This document shows positions 7,920 through 16,713 of a stretch of 39,808 bases of DNA, in pieces. Made by a program: the position numbers and the translations under genes. Numbering within the stretch: position 1 is the stretch's first letter; the number at the start of each line of letters is the position of its first letter. Source of the stretch: Pseudomonadota bacterium (GTDB lineage Bacteria; Desulfobacterota; Desulfovibrionia; Desulfovibrionales; Desulfovibrionaceae); assembly GCA_023460395.1 (NCBI GenBank), contig JAEWQB010000011.1:1-39808 (forward strand), given 5' to 3'. The notes under the pieces were generated by a model. The model was not told the DNA's origin and made no database searches. It saw only the letters and a list, made by a program, of their open reading frames with translations.

Positions 7920-9032
7920 CTACGCCCTCCCCTCAGCGGTTCTGGCAAAATTCAGCAACAATCCCACACACAGGCACGACGCCAACATACTGCTGCCCCC
8001 GTAGCTCATGAACGGCATAGCCACGCCCTTTGGCGGAGCGGCTCCCATAACCACGGCTAAGTTAAGCACGCTGCCCAGCGTGAGGATGAGCGCAAGACCA
8101 AAGGCGGTGAGCCTATCGCGCAATTCCTGCTGCCGGTACGCCACTAAAAACGCCCGCCACAGCAACACACCCATGAGCAGGAAAAAGAAGGACATTCCCA
8201 CAAAGCCCAGTTCTTCTCCCACCACCGCCATGATGAAGTCGTTATGCGCTTCCGGCAGGAAAAAAAGCTTCTGCTTGCCAGCGCCGAGTCCTTGCCCGCC
8301 TATCCCGCCAGAACCCATGGCGAAAAGCGATTGCACCAACTGATAGCCGGTATCCTGTGCGTCTTTGAACGGGTCAAGAAATGCCAACAAGCGGCGTGAG
8401 CGGTAGGGCGACTGCACAATAAGCAACCATGCGGCACCGCTCGCCAACAGGGCGGACGCAATCAAATATATCAGCCGGGTGCCGCCCACCAAGCACATGA
8501 AAAAGAGCAATAGGGTCAGCACCGCTGCCGCGCCGAAGTCTGGCTGCAACAACAGCAGCAGACAAAATAACCCTGTGACAGCAAAGGGCGGAATAACGCC
8601 TTTGGAAAATGTTTTCACCAGTTCCTGCTTGGTGCTGAGGAAGTAGCCCAGATAGAGCACCAAAGCGATTTTGGCGAACTCCATAGGTTGCAGGGAAAAG
8701 GCACCTAATCCCAACCAGCGGCGGGCACCGTTAATATTCACGCCCAGTGGCGTAAGAGTGAGCACGACCATACTCAGCGCGAGGAACAGCGCGGGGTAGA
8801 CAAGCTGATACAGCACCTTGCGGGGCAGTGAGGCCGCAGAAAGCATAACCAGACCGCCCAACAGAGCGAAAAGCAACTGGCGTTTGAAAAAATAGTAGGC
8901 GTCCGCATAAAATTTTTCCGCCATGATGCCGCTTGCGCTCAACACCATGGTCAGCCCAAAGGCCACCAGACACAACGCCGCTGCCAGCAGCGTCCAATCT
9001 GTTTGCGGCATGCCTTTGCGCTCTATGCTCAT
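7920..9032 (-). CDS. ftsW: SEDS-family septal peptidoglycan polymerase FtsW
   Basis: FtsW is the multi-pass SEDS glycosyltransferase that polymerises lipid II at the septum with its partner FtsI. The 370-residue protein is largely hydrophobic with about nine to ten membrane spans. It carries family motifs, including VGEELGFVG in the large periplasmic loop and MPFMSYGGSSM near the C terminus. The ribosome binding site (GGGGAGGA) is about 6 bases before the ATG. Its place between murD and murG in the dcw operon, with ftsI upstream, argues for FtsW rather than the elongation paralogue RodA. Confidence 0.95.
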   Translation of the reverse strand: MSIERKGMPQTDWTLLAAALCLVAFGLTMVLSASGIMAEKFYADAYYFFKRQLLFALLGGLVMLSAASLPRKVLYQLVYPALFLALSMVVLTLTPLGVNINGARRWLGLGAFSLQPMEFAKIALVLYLGYFLSTKQELVKTFSKGVIPPFAVTGLFCLLLLLQPDFGAAAVLTLLLFFMCLVGGTRLIYLIASALLASGAAWLLIVQSPYRSRRLLAFLDPFKDAQDTGYQLVQSLFAMGSGGIGGQGLGAGKQKLFFLPEAHNDFIMAVVGEELGFVGMSFFFLLMGVLLWRAFLVAYRQQELRDRLTAFGLALILTLGSVLNLAVVMGAAPPKGVAMPFMSYGGSSMLASCLCVGLLLNFARTAEGRA

Positions 9033-9034
9033 GT

Positions 9035-10336
9035 CTATTCCTCCCCTGCCAGCAGGGCGTGAATCCGGCGGAAATCGTCACCCCGCGCCACATAACCGGA
9101 ATATTGGTCAAAACTGGAAGTGGCAGGTGCCAGCAACAGCACGCCGCCGGATGGTAGCGTATCCAGCAGCCGCCGGGCGGCAGCCTCCATGGTGGTGTCG
9201 TAGGACAATTCCACCACATCCGCCCACGCCGCTTCAAAAATTTCACGGCTGCGCCCGTACAGGCCCACGGCCTTTACCTTTTGACGCAGTAGCTCGTTTA
9301 CCGATGAAAGGTCGCCCCCCTTGTAGACGCCTCCGGCCAACAACGCGATTGGCCCGTCAAAGGCTTCCAACGCCACGCGAAGCGAATCCACCGTGGTGGC
9401 CTTGGAATCGTCAACAAACGTGACCCCGCGCACGCTCCCCACAATCTCCAGCGTATGCGGTGCGGCTGAAAACCCGGAAATAGCGCGAGCGGCAACCTCT
9501 TCAGTCACGCCAAACTCGGCACAGGCCTGAAACGCGGCTTCCATGTTCAGACGATTGTGCGCCCCCCGCAGGGAGGATTGCGGAAACCGTCCGGTAGCCG
9601 AAATATACCCCACCTGCGCACGCAGGGCGTACCGCGCGGGCATTTCCTTCAGACCGGGACCGAGCAACGCCACGTCCTCTTCCGTCTGATGAGCGAAAAT
9701 ACGCATTTTCGCGTCGATATATTCCTGCATATCCAGATGATAATCCAAATGATCCACCGTTATGTTGGTCAACACCGCCACATGGGGGCGCAGTTCCTCG
9801 CAGGTCTGCAACTGAAAACTGGAGAGTTCCAGCACCAGCACGTCCGCGCTTTTGCCATCCAGCACAAACCGGCTCAGGGGAATGCCGATGTTGCCTCCCA
9901 GAAAGACCGTTTTTCCCGCTTCTTCCAACATGCGCGCGCACAGACGCACGGTAGTGGTTTTCCCGTTAGTGCCCGTCACCGCAAGAACGGGAATGTGGCG
10001 CACGCAGGACCATGCCAGTTCGGTTTCCGCCATAACCCGTGCCGCTTCGGGCAGATAGGGACGCATATTACGCACCGCCACACCGGGGCTGAGTACCACC
10101 AAACCGGCACCGGCGAACTGATCCGCCGAGTGAGGGCCAAAAAGCATTTCCACATCCAGAGCCGCCATGGCAGTTCTGGCTTCTGGAGCGACGTTATCCG
10201 CGCTGCGGTCAGCCAAACGCACCTTCGCGCCAAGCTTACAAAGCAGTTCAGCAGCGGCTAGACCCGATTTTCCGGCTCCTACCACCACGGCCCGCATGCC
10301 GGGCACCACAGGACTCTGTGCACAAGTACCAGTCAT
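9035..10336 (-). CDS. murD: UDP-N-acetylmuramoylalanine--D-glutamate ligase
   Basis: MurD is the cytoplasmic ATP-dependent ligase that adds D-glutamate to UDP-MurNAc-L-Ala. The 433-residue protein has the N-terminal nucleotide-fold loop VVGAGKSGLAA, then the ATP loop TGTNGKTTT (121-129) and the Mur ligase sequence HNRLNMEAA. DDSKATTVDS is present in the C-terminal domain, as expected for MurD. The start ATG follows the mraY stop by a few bases; the ribosome binding site is weak (GGCGGA close to the ATG), so translational coupling to mraY is likely. Confidence 0.97.
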   Translation of the reverse strand: MTGTCAQSPVVPGMRAVVVGAGKSGLAAAELLCKLGAKVRLADRSADNVAPEARTAMAALDVEMLFGPHSADQFAGAGLVVLSPGVAVRNMRPYLPEAARVMAETELAWSCVRHIPVLAVTGTNGKTTTVRLCARMLEEAGKTVFLGGNIGIPLSRFVLDGKSADVLVLELSSFQLQTCEELRPHVAVLTNITVDHLDYHLDMQEYIDAKMRIFAHQTEEDVALLGPGLKEMPARYALRAQVGYISATGRFPQSSLRGAHNRLNMEAAFQACAEFGVTEEVAARAISGFSAAPHTLEIVGSVRGVTFVDDSKATTVDSLRVALEAFDGPIALLAGGVYKGGDLSSVNELLRQKVKAVGLYGRSREIFEAAWADVVELSYDTTMEAAARRLLDTLPSGGVLLLAPATSSFDQYSGYVARGDDFRRIHALLAGEE

Positions 10337-10342
10337 ATCCGC

Positions 10343-11419
10343 CTACCGCAGTTTCAGCATGCTCAGGGCCATCAGCCCTAACAATGCGGAAATAATCCAG
10401 AACCGGATAATCACCTTGGACTCCGGTATGCCCTTAAGCTCAAAATGGTGATGCAACGGCGCCATGCGAAAAATGCGCTTGCCGCCGCTGAACTTGAAAT
10501 AGCCCACCTGCAGAATTACCGAGAGCGTTTCCGCCACGAACAGGCCGCCAGCCACCAGCAAAATAAGTTCCTGCTTGCAAAGCACAGCCAGAAAACCCAG
10601 CGTGCCCCCCAAAGAGAGGCTCCCTACATCGCCCATGAAAACCTGCGCGGGATACGCGTTGAACCACAAAAAGCCCAAGCCCGCCCCGATGAGCGCTCCG
10701 CAGATAACCGTGACCTCACCCACTCCGGGAACAGGGACCACCTGCAAGTAAGCCGACATCTGCGCGTTACCCGCCACGTAGACGAACACCGAAAAGACAA
10801 TGCCCGCCACCACGGTGGGACCGATGGCAAGACCGTCCATGCCATCCGTCAGATTGACGCCGTTGGACGCCCCCACCATGACCAGCATGGCGAAGGGAAT
10901 GTACAGCCAGCCCAAATCTGGAGTGAGGTTTTTAAAAAATGGCACGGCGAGATGCGTGGAGTAAGCGGGCGATTTGACCAGCACGAGCATGACAATGGCG
11001 GTAATACCCAACTGCCACAAAAATTTGGCGCGGGCGGAGAGTCCCTTGTTCCGTTTGCGGCGGAGCTTGGAAAAGTCGTCCAGAAAGCCCACAAGCCCAA
11101 ATCCGCAAAAAACGAACAGGGTGAGCCACACGTAGTGATTGGTCAAATCGCACCACAGCAGGGAACTGACGATAAGCGCAAATCCTATAAGCAACCCGCC
11201 CATGGTGGGCGTGCCCGCTTTGCCACTATGGCAGGAAACTTCTTCTTGAATGTACTGCCCGCACTTAATGCGCTGCAACCAGCTAATAAACCGTGGTCCC
11301 ATGAGAATGGACAGCATAAGCGCGGTGAGCAACGCCCACACGGACCGGAACGTGATGTACCGGAAAACGTTGAAGAGGCCGATGTCGTCACTCAGCGGGT
11401 ATAGTAAATTATAGAGCAT
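10343..11419 (-). CDS. mraY: Phospho-N-acetylmuramoyl-pentapeptide-transferase
   Basis: MraY is the integral membrane enzyme that moves phospho-MurNAc-pentapeptide onto undecaprenyl phosphate, giving lipid I. The 358-residue product has about ten membrane spans. It has the conserved acidic motifs GFLDDFSK and NLTDGMDGLA, and the HHHFELKG motif near the C terminus. I start at the ATG at 11419 because GGAGG lies 6 bases upstream; a GTG six codons earlier would include this site. The start overlaps the end of murF by 11 bases, so the two genes are probably translated together. Confidence 0.97.
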   Translation of the reverse strand: MLYNLLYPLSDDIGLFNVFRYITFRSVWALLTALMLSILMGPRFISWLQRIKCGQYIQEEVSCHSGKAGTPTMGGLLIGFALIVSSLLWCDLTNHYVWLTLFVFCGFGLVGFLDDFSKLRRKRNKGLSARAKFLWQLGITAIVMLVLVKSPAYSTHLAVPFFKNLTPDLGWLYIPFAMLVMVGASNGVNLTDGMDGLAIGPTVVAGIVFSVFVYVAGNAQMSAYLQVVPVPGVGEVTVICGALIGAGLGFLWFNAYPAQVFMGDVGSLSLGGTLGFLAVLCKQELILLVAGGLFVAETLSVILQVGYFKFSGGKRIFRMAPLHHHFELKGIPESKVIIRFWIISALLGLMALSMLKLR

Positions 11420-12842
11420 CGGTTCCCTCCGTGGCACCCTGCCGGGCGCAGAACACTTCCACCATCCGTTCCATCCTGTTGCTGCGTGAGCCTTTGAATA
11501 ACACCACCCCGGAACGCAGCTCCGAGTCCATAAAGCCGTTCATGAATTCTTCAGGTGTCCGCGCGGTCTGCAATGTGCCCGTCCAGCCTCCCGCTTCGAG
11601 CCCTTGGCGCACATCGTCCGCGTGCCCGCCCGTCCAGAAAATGGCGTCGGCGTGGGTGGCTGCCATGGCGCGACCAAGCGCTTCATGCGCGGCAGCCGCC
11701 TCTTCTCCCAATTCCCGCATCTCACCCATAACCAGCATGAGGGAACCATCCGCCGCCATCTCATGCGCCGTTTCCACCATGCGACCACTGGAAAGCGGGT
11801 TGGCATTGTAGCTGTCGTCTATCACCAGCCACCGGCCTCTGCGCTGGCAGCAAAACCGTTTTTCAGGCAAACGGGCCTGTGCGAATCCCGCCACGATTTC
11901 CTGCGAAGAAAGTCCCAGCAAATGCGCTGCCGCCGCCACAGCGATGACGTTTTCCGCCGCGAAGCCGCCTTGAAATGGCGCGACAACCTCGCATTCTCGC
12001 CCGTCCAGCCAAACATGGTAGCGGCCCCGCACACCGGATTCCGGTCCCGCATAAGCGGCCCGGTACGCCACAGAGACATCCCGCCTGCTGAAAAAACGCA
12101 GTTCGGTGCGGGTGCTCTTGGCTTCCGTCACCAGATCAGGATAATCCGCGCTCACCAGTCCGATGCCGCCCTGCGGAACATACGAGAGCAACCGCGCCTT
12201 ATAGTGGGCGACGCCCTTATCTCCCAGCCCTTGAGTGTGTCCCGCGCCCACATTGAGTATGAGGGCTAAGTCGGGACGCAGGATGGCGGCAAGTTCGTCC
12301 ATGTCATGCGGCTGACTAATACCGGCCTCCATAACCCAAAAGCGTTCAGCGCCGCTGGCAGCCAGCATGGAAACAGGCAAGCCGATCTGATTATTCAAAT
12401 TCAAATGGTTACGGGCCGTTTCACCACGGGCTACAAGCACTTGTGCAAGCAACTCTTTTACCGTGGTCTTGCCCGCAGTGCCGGTGACTCCCACCACAGT
12501 GGCGGACGCCTGCTGCCGGTGAAATGCGGCTAGTTTGCCCAACGCTTCCACCGAATTGCGCACGATAAGCAAGGGCACTCCCCCCGCTTCACAACGCATG
12601 CCGCACATCTCTTCCACCGAAAAAGGCGGGCGCTCCGCCACAACGGCGCATGCGCCATGTTCCACCGCGGCACGGGCAAAGGTGTGTCCGTCAAACCGTT
12701 CGCCGGAAATGCAGAAAAACAACTCGCCCTCACGCAGAACGCGGCTGTCCGTTTGCACACCTGTGGGCACAAGCTCCCCGGCGTTGCCGAGAAAGCCCAC
12801 CGCGCCCATGGCGGCTTGTATGGCATTCAACGAAAGATTCAC
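11409..12842 (-). CDS. murF: UDP-MurNAc-tripeptide--D-alanyl-D-alanine ligase
   Basis: MurF is the ATP-dependent ligase that adds the D-Ala-D-Ala dipeptide and finishes the UDP-MurNAc-pentapeptide. The 477-residue protein has the substrate motif TDSR (31-34), the ATP loop GTAGKTT (121-127) and LNLNNQIGLP, which is characteristic of MurF. DDSYNANP is in the C-terminal part. The gene overlaps murE by four bases and mraY by eleven. The operon has no D-Ala-D-Ala ligase gene, so the dipeptide must be made by an enzyme encoded outside this window. Confidence 0.97.
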   Translation of the reverse strand: MNLSLNAIQAAMGAVGFLGNAGELVPTGVQTDSRVLREGELFFCISGERFDGHTFARAAVEHGACAVVAERPPFSVEEMCGMRCEAGGVPLLIVRNSVEALGKLAAFHRQQASATVVGVTGTAGKTTVKELLAQVLVARGETARNHLNLNNQIGLPVSMLAASGAERFWVMEAGISQPHDMDELAAILRPDLALILNVGAGHTQGLGDKGVAHYKARLLSYVPQGGIGLVSADYPDLVTEAKSTRTELRFFSRRDVSVAYRAAYAGPESGVRGRYHVWLDGRECEVVAPFQGGFAAENVIAVAAAAHLLGLSSQEIVAGFAQARLPEKRFCCQRRGRWLVIDDSYNANPLSSGRMVETAHEMAADGSLMLVMGEMRELGEEAAAAHEALGRAMAATHADAIFWTGGHADDVRQGLEAGGWTGTLQTARTPEEFMNGFMDSELRSGVVLFKGSRSNRMERMVEVFCARQGATEGTDAL

Positions 12843-14287
12843 GCGAACAACTCCCGAAGTACGGCCTGATCACTGAAAGGAAATTTTTTAGTGCCGATAA
12901 TCTGGTAGTCCTCGTGCCCTTTACCCGCCACGAGAATGCAGTCACCGGGCCGCGCCTCGGCCACGGCACGCGCTATCGCTTCCCGGCGGTCCGCAATGAC
13001 GATTACCTCGGAACAACCACGAAGACCGGGCTTCACGTCTTCCAAAATAGCCAACGGATCTTCCGTGCGCGGGTTGTCAGAGGTGAGCACCGCCACGTCA
13101 GTATGGCGGCACACGGCTTCACCCATGAGCGGACGCTTGCGCCGGTCCCGGTCGCCACCGCAGCCAAATACGGTGATGATGCGTGCGAAGCCCACCTTGC
13201 GCAGGGCGGTAAGTACGTTTTCCAGCGCGTCAGGCGTGTGGGCGTAATCCACAAACGCATGAACGCCCGCAGCGTTGGGCACCCGCTCCAATCTTCCGGG
13301 AACGCCGTGGAATCCGTCCAAATGGCTCATTTCCGCAGCGGAAAGTCCCAGCATGCGGGCCATGCCCTGCACTGCCAGCAGGTTTGACGCGTTATGGAAA
13401 CCCACCATGGGAGACGAAATTTCCCATTCTTCACCATCCAGCCGCATGCGCAAACGTAGGCCGTCCACGGTGCAGGCCAGCACTTCGCCACGTAAAATCC
13501 GGCAGCCGTCCATCGCCACATCATGCAGGGTGAACCCCAAACCGTTACGCACCTGCGGCAAAAGACGCCGCCCCCACGGGTCGTCCACATTAATAACGCA
13601 GACTTTGTCCGCACGCGGCACAGAGGTGAACAACAACGATTTGGCGGCAAAATAGGATTCCATGTCGCCGTGGTAATCCAGATGGTCCTGCGTCAGATTA
13701 GTAAGAATCGCCCCGGCGTATTCCACCCCCGCCGTACGGTTCTGGTGCAACGCATGCGAAGAAACTTCCATGAACGCAGCCTCCACATCCGCAGCCGCCA
13801 TACGCGCCAGTAAGGCGTGCACTTTAAGGCAGTCCGGGGTGGTCATACGGGCTTCCTGCACGGTGCCCGGCCAGCGGTAATTAACCGTGCCAATGACACC
13901 CGCCCGGCGACCAGCCGCAGTGAACAAATATTCCAGCAAATAGGTCACAGTGGTCTTGCCGTTGGTACCTGTCACCCCCACCACGGGGAATGGAAGATGC
14001 TCCGTATTGAACCGTGCCCGCGCCAGTACGCCAAGGGCCGCCTGCGGATCGTCGTGCAACACGTACCACGCGCCGCCACCGTCGGCAGGCACGCTCTGCG
14101 GGCGGCACACCACATATGCGGCACCGCGTCCCAACGCATCGGGAATAAAATCCCCACCGTCGGCATGAAAGCCGGGAACAGCCACGAAAACATCCCCGGC
14201 CATGACCTTCCGGGAATCCGTGTGCACCGTCAGAAGTCCCGTGCGCACCTGTTCCACTACCTGTTCCAACGAAATCACCTGTGCCAT
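12839..14287 (-). CDS. murE: UDP-MurNAc-L-Ala-D-Glu--meso-DAP ligase
   Basis: MurE adds the third residue of the stem peptide in the cytoplasm. The 482-residue protein has TDSR (23-26), the ATP loop GTNGKTT (107-113), and DHLDYHGDMESY, which includes the carbamylated-lysine neighbourhood. The DNPR motif (SDNPRTEDP) is the signature for meso-diaminopimelate rather than lysine specificity, so the peptidoglycan is inferred to be of the Gram-negative DAP type. GGAG lies about 8 bases before the ATG. It overlaps murF by four bases and begins 3 bases after the ftsI stop. Confidence 0.97.
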   Translation of the reverse strand: MAQVISLEQVVEQVRTGLLTVHTDSRKVMAGDVFVAVPGFHADGGDFIPDALGRGAAYVVCRPQSVPADGGGAWYVLHDDPQAALGVLARARFNTEHLPFPVVGVTGTNGKTTVTYLLEYLFTAAGRRAGVIGTVNYRWPGTVQEARMTTPDCLKVHALLARMAAADVEAAFMEVSSHALHQNRTAGVEYAGAILTNLTQDHLDYHGDMESYFAAKSLLFTSVPRADKVCVINVDDPWGRRLLPQVRNGLGFTLHDVAMDGCRILRGEVLACTVDGLRLRMRLDGEEWEISSPMVGFHNASNLLAVQGMARMLGLSAAEMSHLDGFHGVPGRLERVPNAAGVHAFVDYAHTPDALENVLTALRKVGFARIITVFGCGGDRDRRKRPLMGEAVCRHTDVAVLTSDNPRTEDPLAILEDVKPGLRGCSEVIVIADRREAIARAVAEARPGDCILVAGKGHEDYQIIGTKKFPFSDQAVLRELFA

Positions 14288-14290
14288 CGT

Positions 14291-16324
14291 TTAGCGCTCC
14301 GAAAGCCAGAGTATGTATTGTTGTCCCGCATTCCCCGGCCACTTGGCACCGGGCAGCGGACTCTGTTTGGTCACGACCATTCCTTCCCCGCGCACAACGG
14401 GGATAACTCCTTTGCGGGCAAACGCTTCCACCGCCCGCCGCAAAGATGTGCCCCGCACATCGGGCACTCCCGCCGCATCCGCCAACGGCTGCAACGAGGC
14501 ATGACGGCGCACTTCCGTTACGCCGCCCTGTGCCGCAGGCCGGGCCGGACGTTCCGCAGCGTTGCCGCGTGCTTCAGCCACCGCCACGTCGGGCAGGGTT
14601 CCCATGTAAGCCATGGTCCGCATAGCAATCTGCCGAAACGCCGGGGCAGCCACCACGCTGCCGTAGTGGTTCTTTTCCGGTTCATCCACCACCACGATAA
14701 TAACGTAGCGGGGGTTTTCTGCCGGAACCAACCCCACAAACGACCCCGTGTATTTGTCGCCATAGCCGCCCTGCGAGCTGGCTTTCTGCGCGGTGCCGGT
14801 TTTGCCCCCCACGCTGATGCCGGGAATGCGGGCGCGTGTTCCTGTGCCGTCGGCCTCAACCACGTTGCGCAGCATGCGCAACACTTGACGGGAGGTTTCT
14901 TCTGAAAAGACCCGTTCTTCCTGTCCGCCCTGTCCTTGCGGCGCGTCCACGAGCAGACGTAACGGCTTGCGCACCCCGCCGTTGGCGAGGCACACATAGG
15001 CTTGGGCCAACTGCAACATAGTTGCGGAGAACCCCTGCCCAAAGGCGGCATTCGCTAAATCCACTTCGCGCCACTGGCCCGGAGCACGCATAATGCCGTA
15101 CCCTTCTCCGCGCACGGGCAACCCGGTGCGGTCACCAAATCCCAACCGGGAAAGATAGCTGTGGTATGTGGTGGCTCCCAACTCCAAGCCGATCTTGGCG
15201 CAGCCGATATTGCTGGAATAACGAATGATGCCATCCACAGAGAGCCAGTTGTTCTGGTGACTGTCCTTGATGCGCACATTATGCAGTTTCCACCGCCCGT
15301 TTTCGCAGTTGTACAGGCTGTCGGGGGTAATTTTCCCCTCTTCCAGAGCGGCTCCCACAAGAAATGGCTTAATGGTGGAACCCATTTCCAGAGCGTCCGT
15401 GGCTACGCGGTTGCGCCACTGCGCAGGGGAATACCGACCATAGGTATTGGGATTAAACGATGGGTAATCCGCCCATGCGAGAATATCGCCATTTTCCGCA
15501 TCCACGACCAATGCGCCGCCCCACGTCCCTTCATATGCGGTTACGGCTTCAGCCAGTGCCTCTTCGGCAAAAAATTGTATCTGCGCGTCCAGTGTCAGAC
15601 GGACATCCGCCCCGTCTATGGCGGGATCGCGTTCCGAGCCATTCAAATAGAGGCGACGCCCTGCCGCATCGCGTTGCACGACATATTTGGAATCCTGCCC
15701 GTCAAGTTGTTCGTTCAGGGTCAATTCCAGTCCTTCCAGTCCCTTGTCGTCCATGCCCACGAAGCCGAGCAGTTTGCCCGCTAACTGCCGATTGGGGTAT
15801 AACCTGCCGTATTCTTTGGTCAGATACACTCCCGGCAAAGCGGCCTTACGAATATGCGCCGCGGCCCTGTCGCCCACCCTGCGGGCCACCCATGTAAACT
15901 GGCGCCGCGCCGTCAGTTTGGCGCGAATCTCGCTTACCGGCATATCCAGAGCCTTGGCGAGCATGGAGGCCACTTCCGCCCCGTTGCGCACTTCCACTGG
16001 TCGGACAAAAACTGACGTGCTGGGCACGCTGCGCGCCAAAACCTGTCCGTTACGGTCTAAAATGCCACCGCGGCGGCCCGTCACAAGTTCCGTAGCCAAG
16101 TGCTGGCGCAACGCCATAGCCGCGAGTTCCGGCCCTCGGTACACCTGCACGAAGAGTGCGCGGCCCCACAAGCCAAGCCACAATAAGCAAAAAAGCCCGC
16201 CCACCACCGCCAACCGCACACGTCCCCAGTCCCGCCCGCTCACGGAAACGCGAGGCTGGGCAGGTTTGCGGACCGCACGCGCACGGACGGATTGGTAAGC
16301 ATTGCCTTTTTTACTTTTGAACAC
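14291..16324 (-). CDS. ftsI: Septal transpeptidase FtsI (PBP3) with C-terminal PASTA domain
   Basis: This class B penicillin-binding protein cross-links septal peptidoglycan in the periplasm as the partner of FtsW. It has a short basic cytoplasmic tail, one membrane helix (about 36-60) and a dimerisation module. In the transpeptidase domain the nucleophile is in STIK (316-319), followed by SSN (370-372) and KTGT (508-511). Residues 620-677 form a PASTA domain, making the protein about 90 residues longer than E. coli FtsI. The start is GTG with AGGAAGAGG upstream. In the cluster it follows ftsL by about 90 bases containing a hairpin. Confidence 0.96.
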   Translation of the reverse strand: MFKSKKGNAYQSVRARAVRKPAQPRVSVSGRDWGRVRLAVVGGLFCLLWLGLWGRALFVQVYRGPELAAMALRQHLATELVTGRRGGILDRNGQVLARSVPSTSVFVRPVEVRNGAEVASMLAKALDMPVSEIRAKLTARRQFTWVARRVGDRAAAHIRKAALPGVYLTKEYGRLYPNRQLAGKLLGFVGMDDKGLEGLELTLNEQLDGQDSKYVVQRDAAGRRLYLNGSERDPAIDGADVRLTLDAQIQFFAEEALAEAVTAYEGTWGGALVVDAENGDILAWADYPSFNPNTYGRYSPAQWRNRVATDALEMGSTIKPFLVGAALEEGKITPDSLYNCENGRWKLHNVRIKDSHQNNWLSVDGIIRYSSNIGCAKIGLELGATTYHSYLSRLGFGDRTGLPVRGEGYGIMRAPGQWREVDLANAAFGQGFSATMLQLAQAYVCLANGGVRKPLRLLVDAPQGQGGQEERVFSEETSRQVLRMLRNVVEADGTGTRARIPGISVGGKTGTAQKASSQGGYGDKYTGSFVGLVPAENPRYVIIVVVDEPEKNHYGSVVAAPAFRQIAMRTMAYMGTLPDVAVAEARGNAAERPARPAAQGGVTEVRRHASLQPLADAAGVPDVRGTSLRRAVEAFARKGVIPVVRGEGMVVTKQSPLPGAKWPGNAGQQYILWLSER

Positions 16325-16367
16325 GTGTGGCCTCTTCCTTATTATCTGGACACGGCGTAGCTACTTT

Positions 16368-16399
16368 CAGGCTTGTCAGGCGAAAGCCCCGGAAGCCTG
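16368..16399 (-). other. Hairpin in the ftsL-ftsI gap
   Basis: A 7-bp outer stem (16368-16374 with 16393-16399) encloses a symmetric 4x4 internal loop, then a GGC/GCC inner stem closing a 4-base loop. It lies about 50 bases upstream of the ftsI start and has no T tract. It is more likely an mRNA processing or translation element than a terminator; its function is unproven. Confidence 0.4.
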
Positions 16400-16416
16400 A
16401 ACAGAGCCAAACGCTC

Positions 16417-16713
16417 TTACCGGTCCAGCAACCTGCGGATTTCACCCGGTTCCGCCGGACGCATGCCCAGCTCTTCCGCTTTGCGCCGCAGCCGGTACGG
16501 CGAAAGCAAATTGTCACGCTCCAGTTCCAGCTTGGCGGCATGCGCGGCGCTGTTGTCCAATTCGACCTGTAATTTTTGCAACCCGTAGGCGATGTCCATA
16601 CGCTCAATATTCAGCCACACCAGCGTGAGGCCGAACACCAAACTCGTCATCAGCGTAAGGACCATTCCCAAAATCCAACCGCTCAGCCCGTTATTCATAG
16701 CTGCTCCGCTCAT
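16417..16713 (-). CDS. ftsL: Cell division protein FtsL
   Basis: This small bitopic membrane protein of 98 residues is called FtsL from its architecture and position, since FtsL sequences diverge strongly. It has a short cytoplasmic start, one membrane helix (about 10-33) and a heptad-like coiled coil (about 37-75; LQKLQVELDNS). The segment RRKAEELGMRPAEPGEIRRL matches the typical end of FtsL/septum-formation initiators. In the divisome it holds FtsW-FtsI with FtsQ and FtsB. The ATG overlaps the rsmH stop by four bases; a second ATG five codons later also has its own GGAG, so the true start is uncertain by 15 bases. Confidence 0.85.
   Translation of the reverse strand: MSGAAMNNGLSGWILGMVLTLMTSLVFGLTLVWLNIERMDIAYGLQKLQVELDNSAAHAAKLELERDNLLSPYRLRRKAEELGMRPAEPGEIRRLLDR

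Noticed and set aside
10445..11404. 319-codon plus-strand open frame opposite mraY
   Set aside because: It is antisense to mraY, is rich in His, Gln and Arg, and has no recognisable motif.
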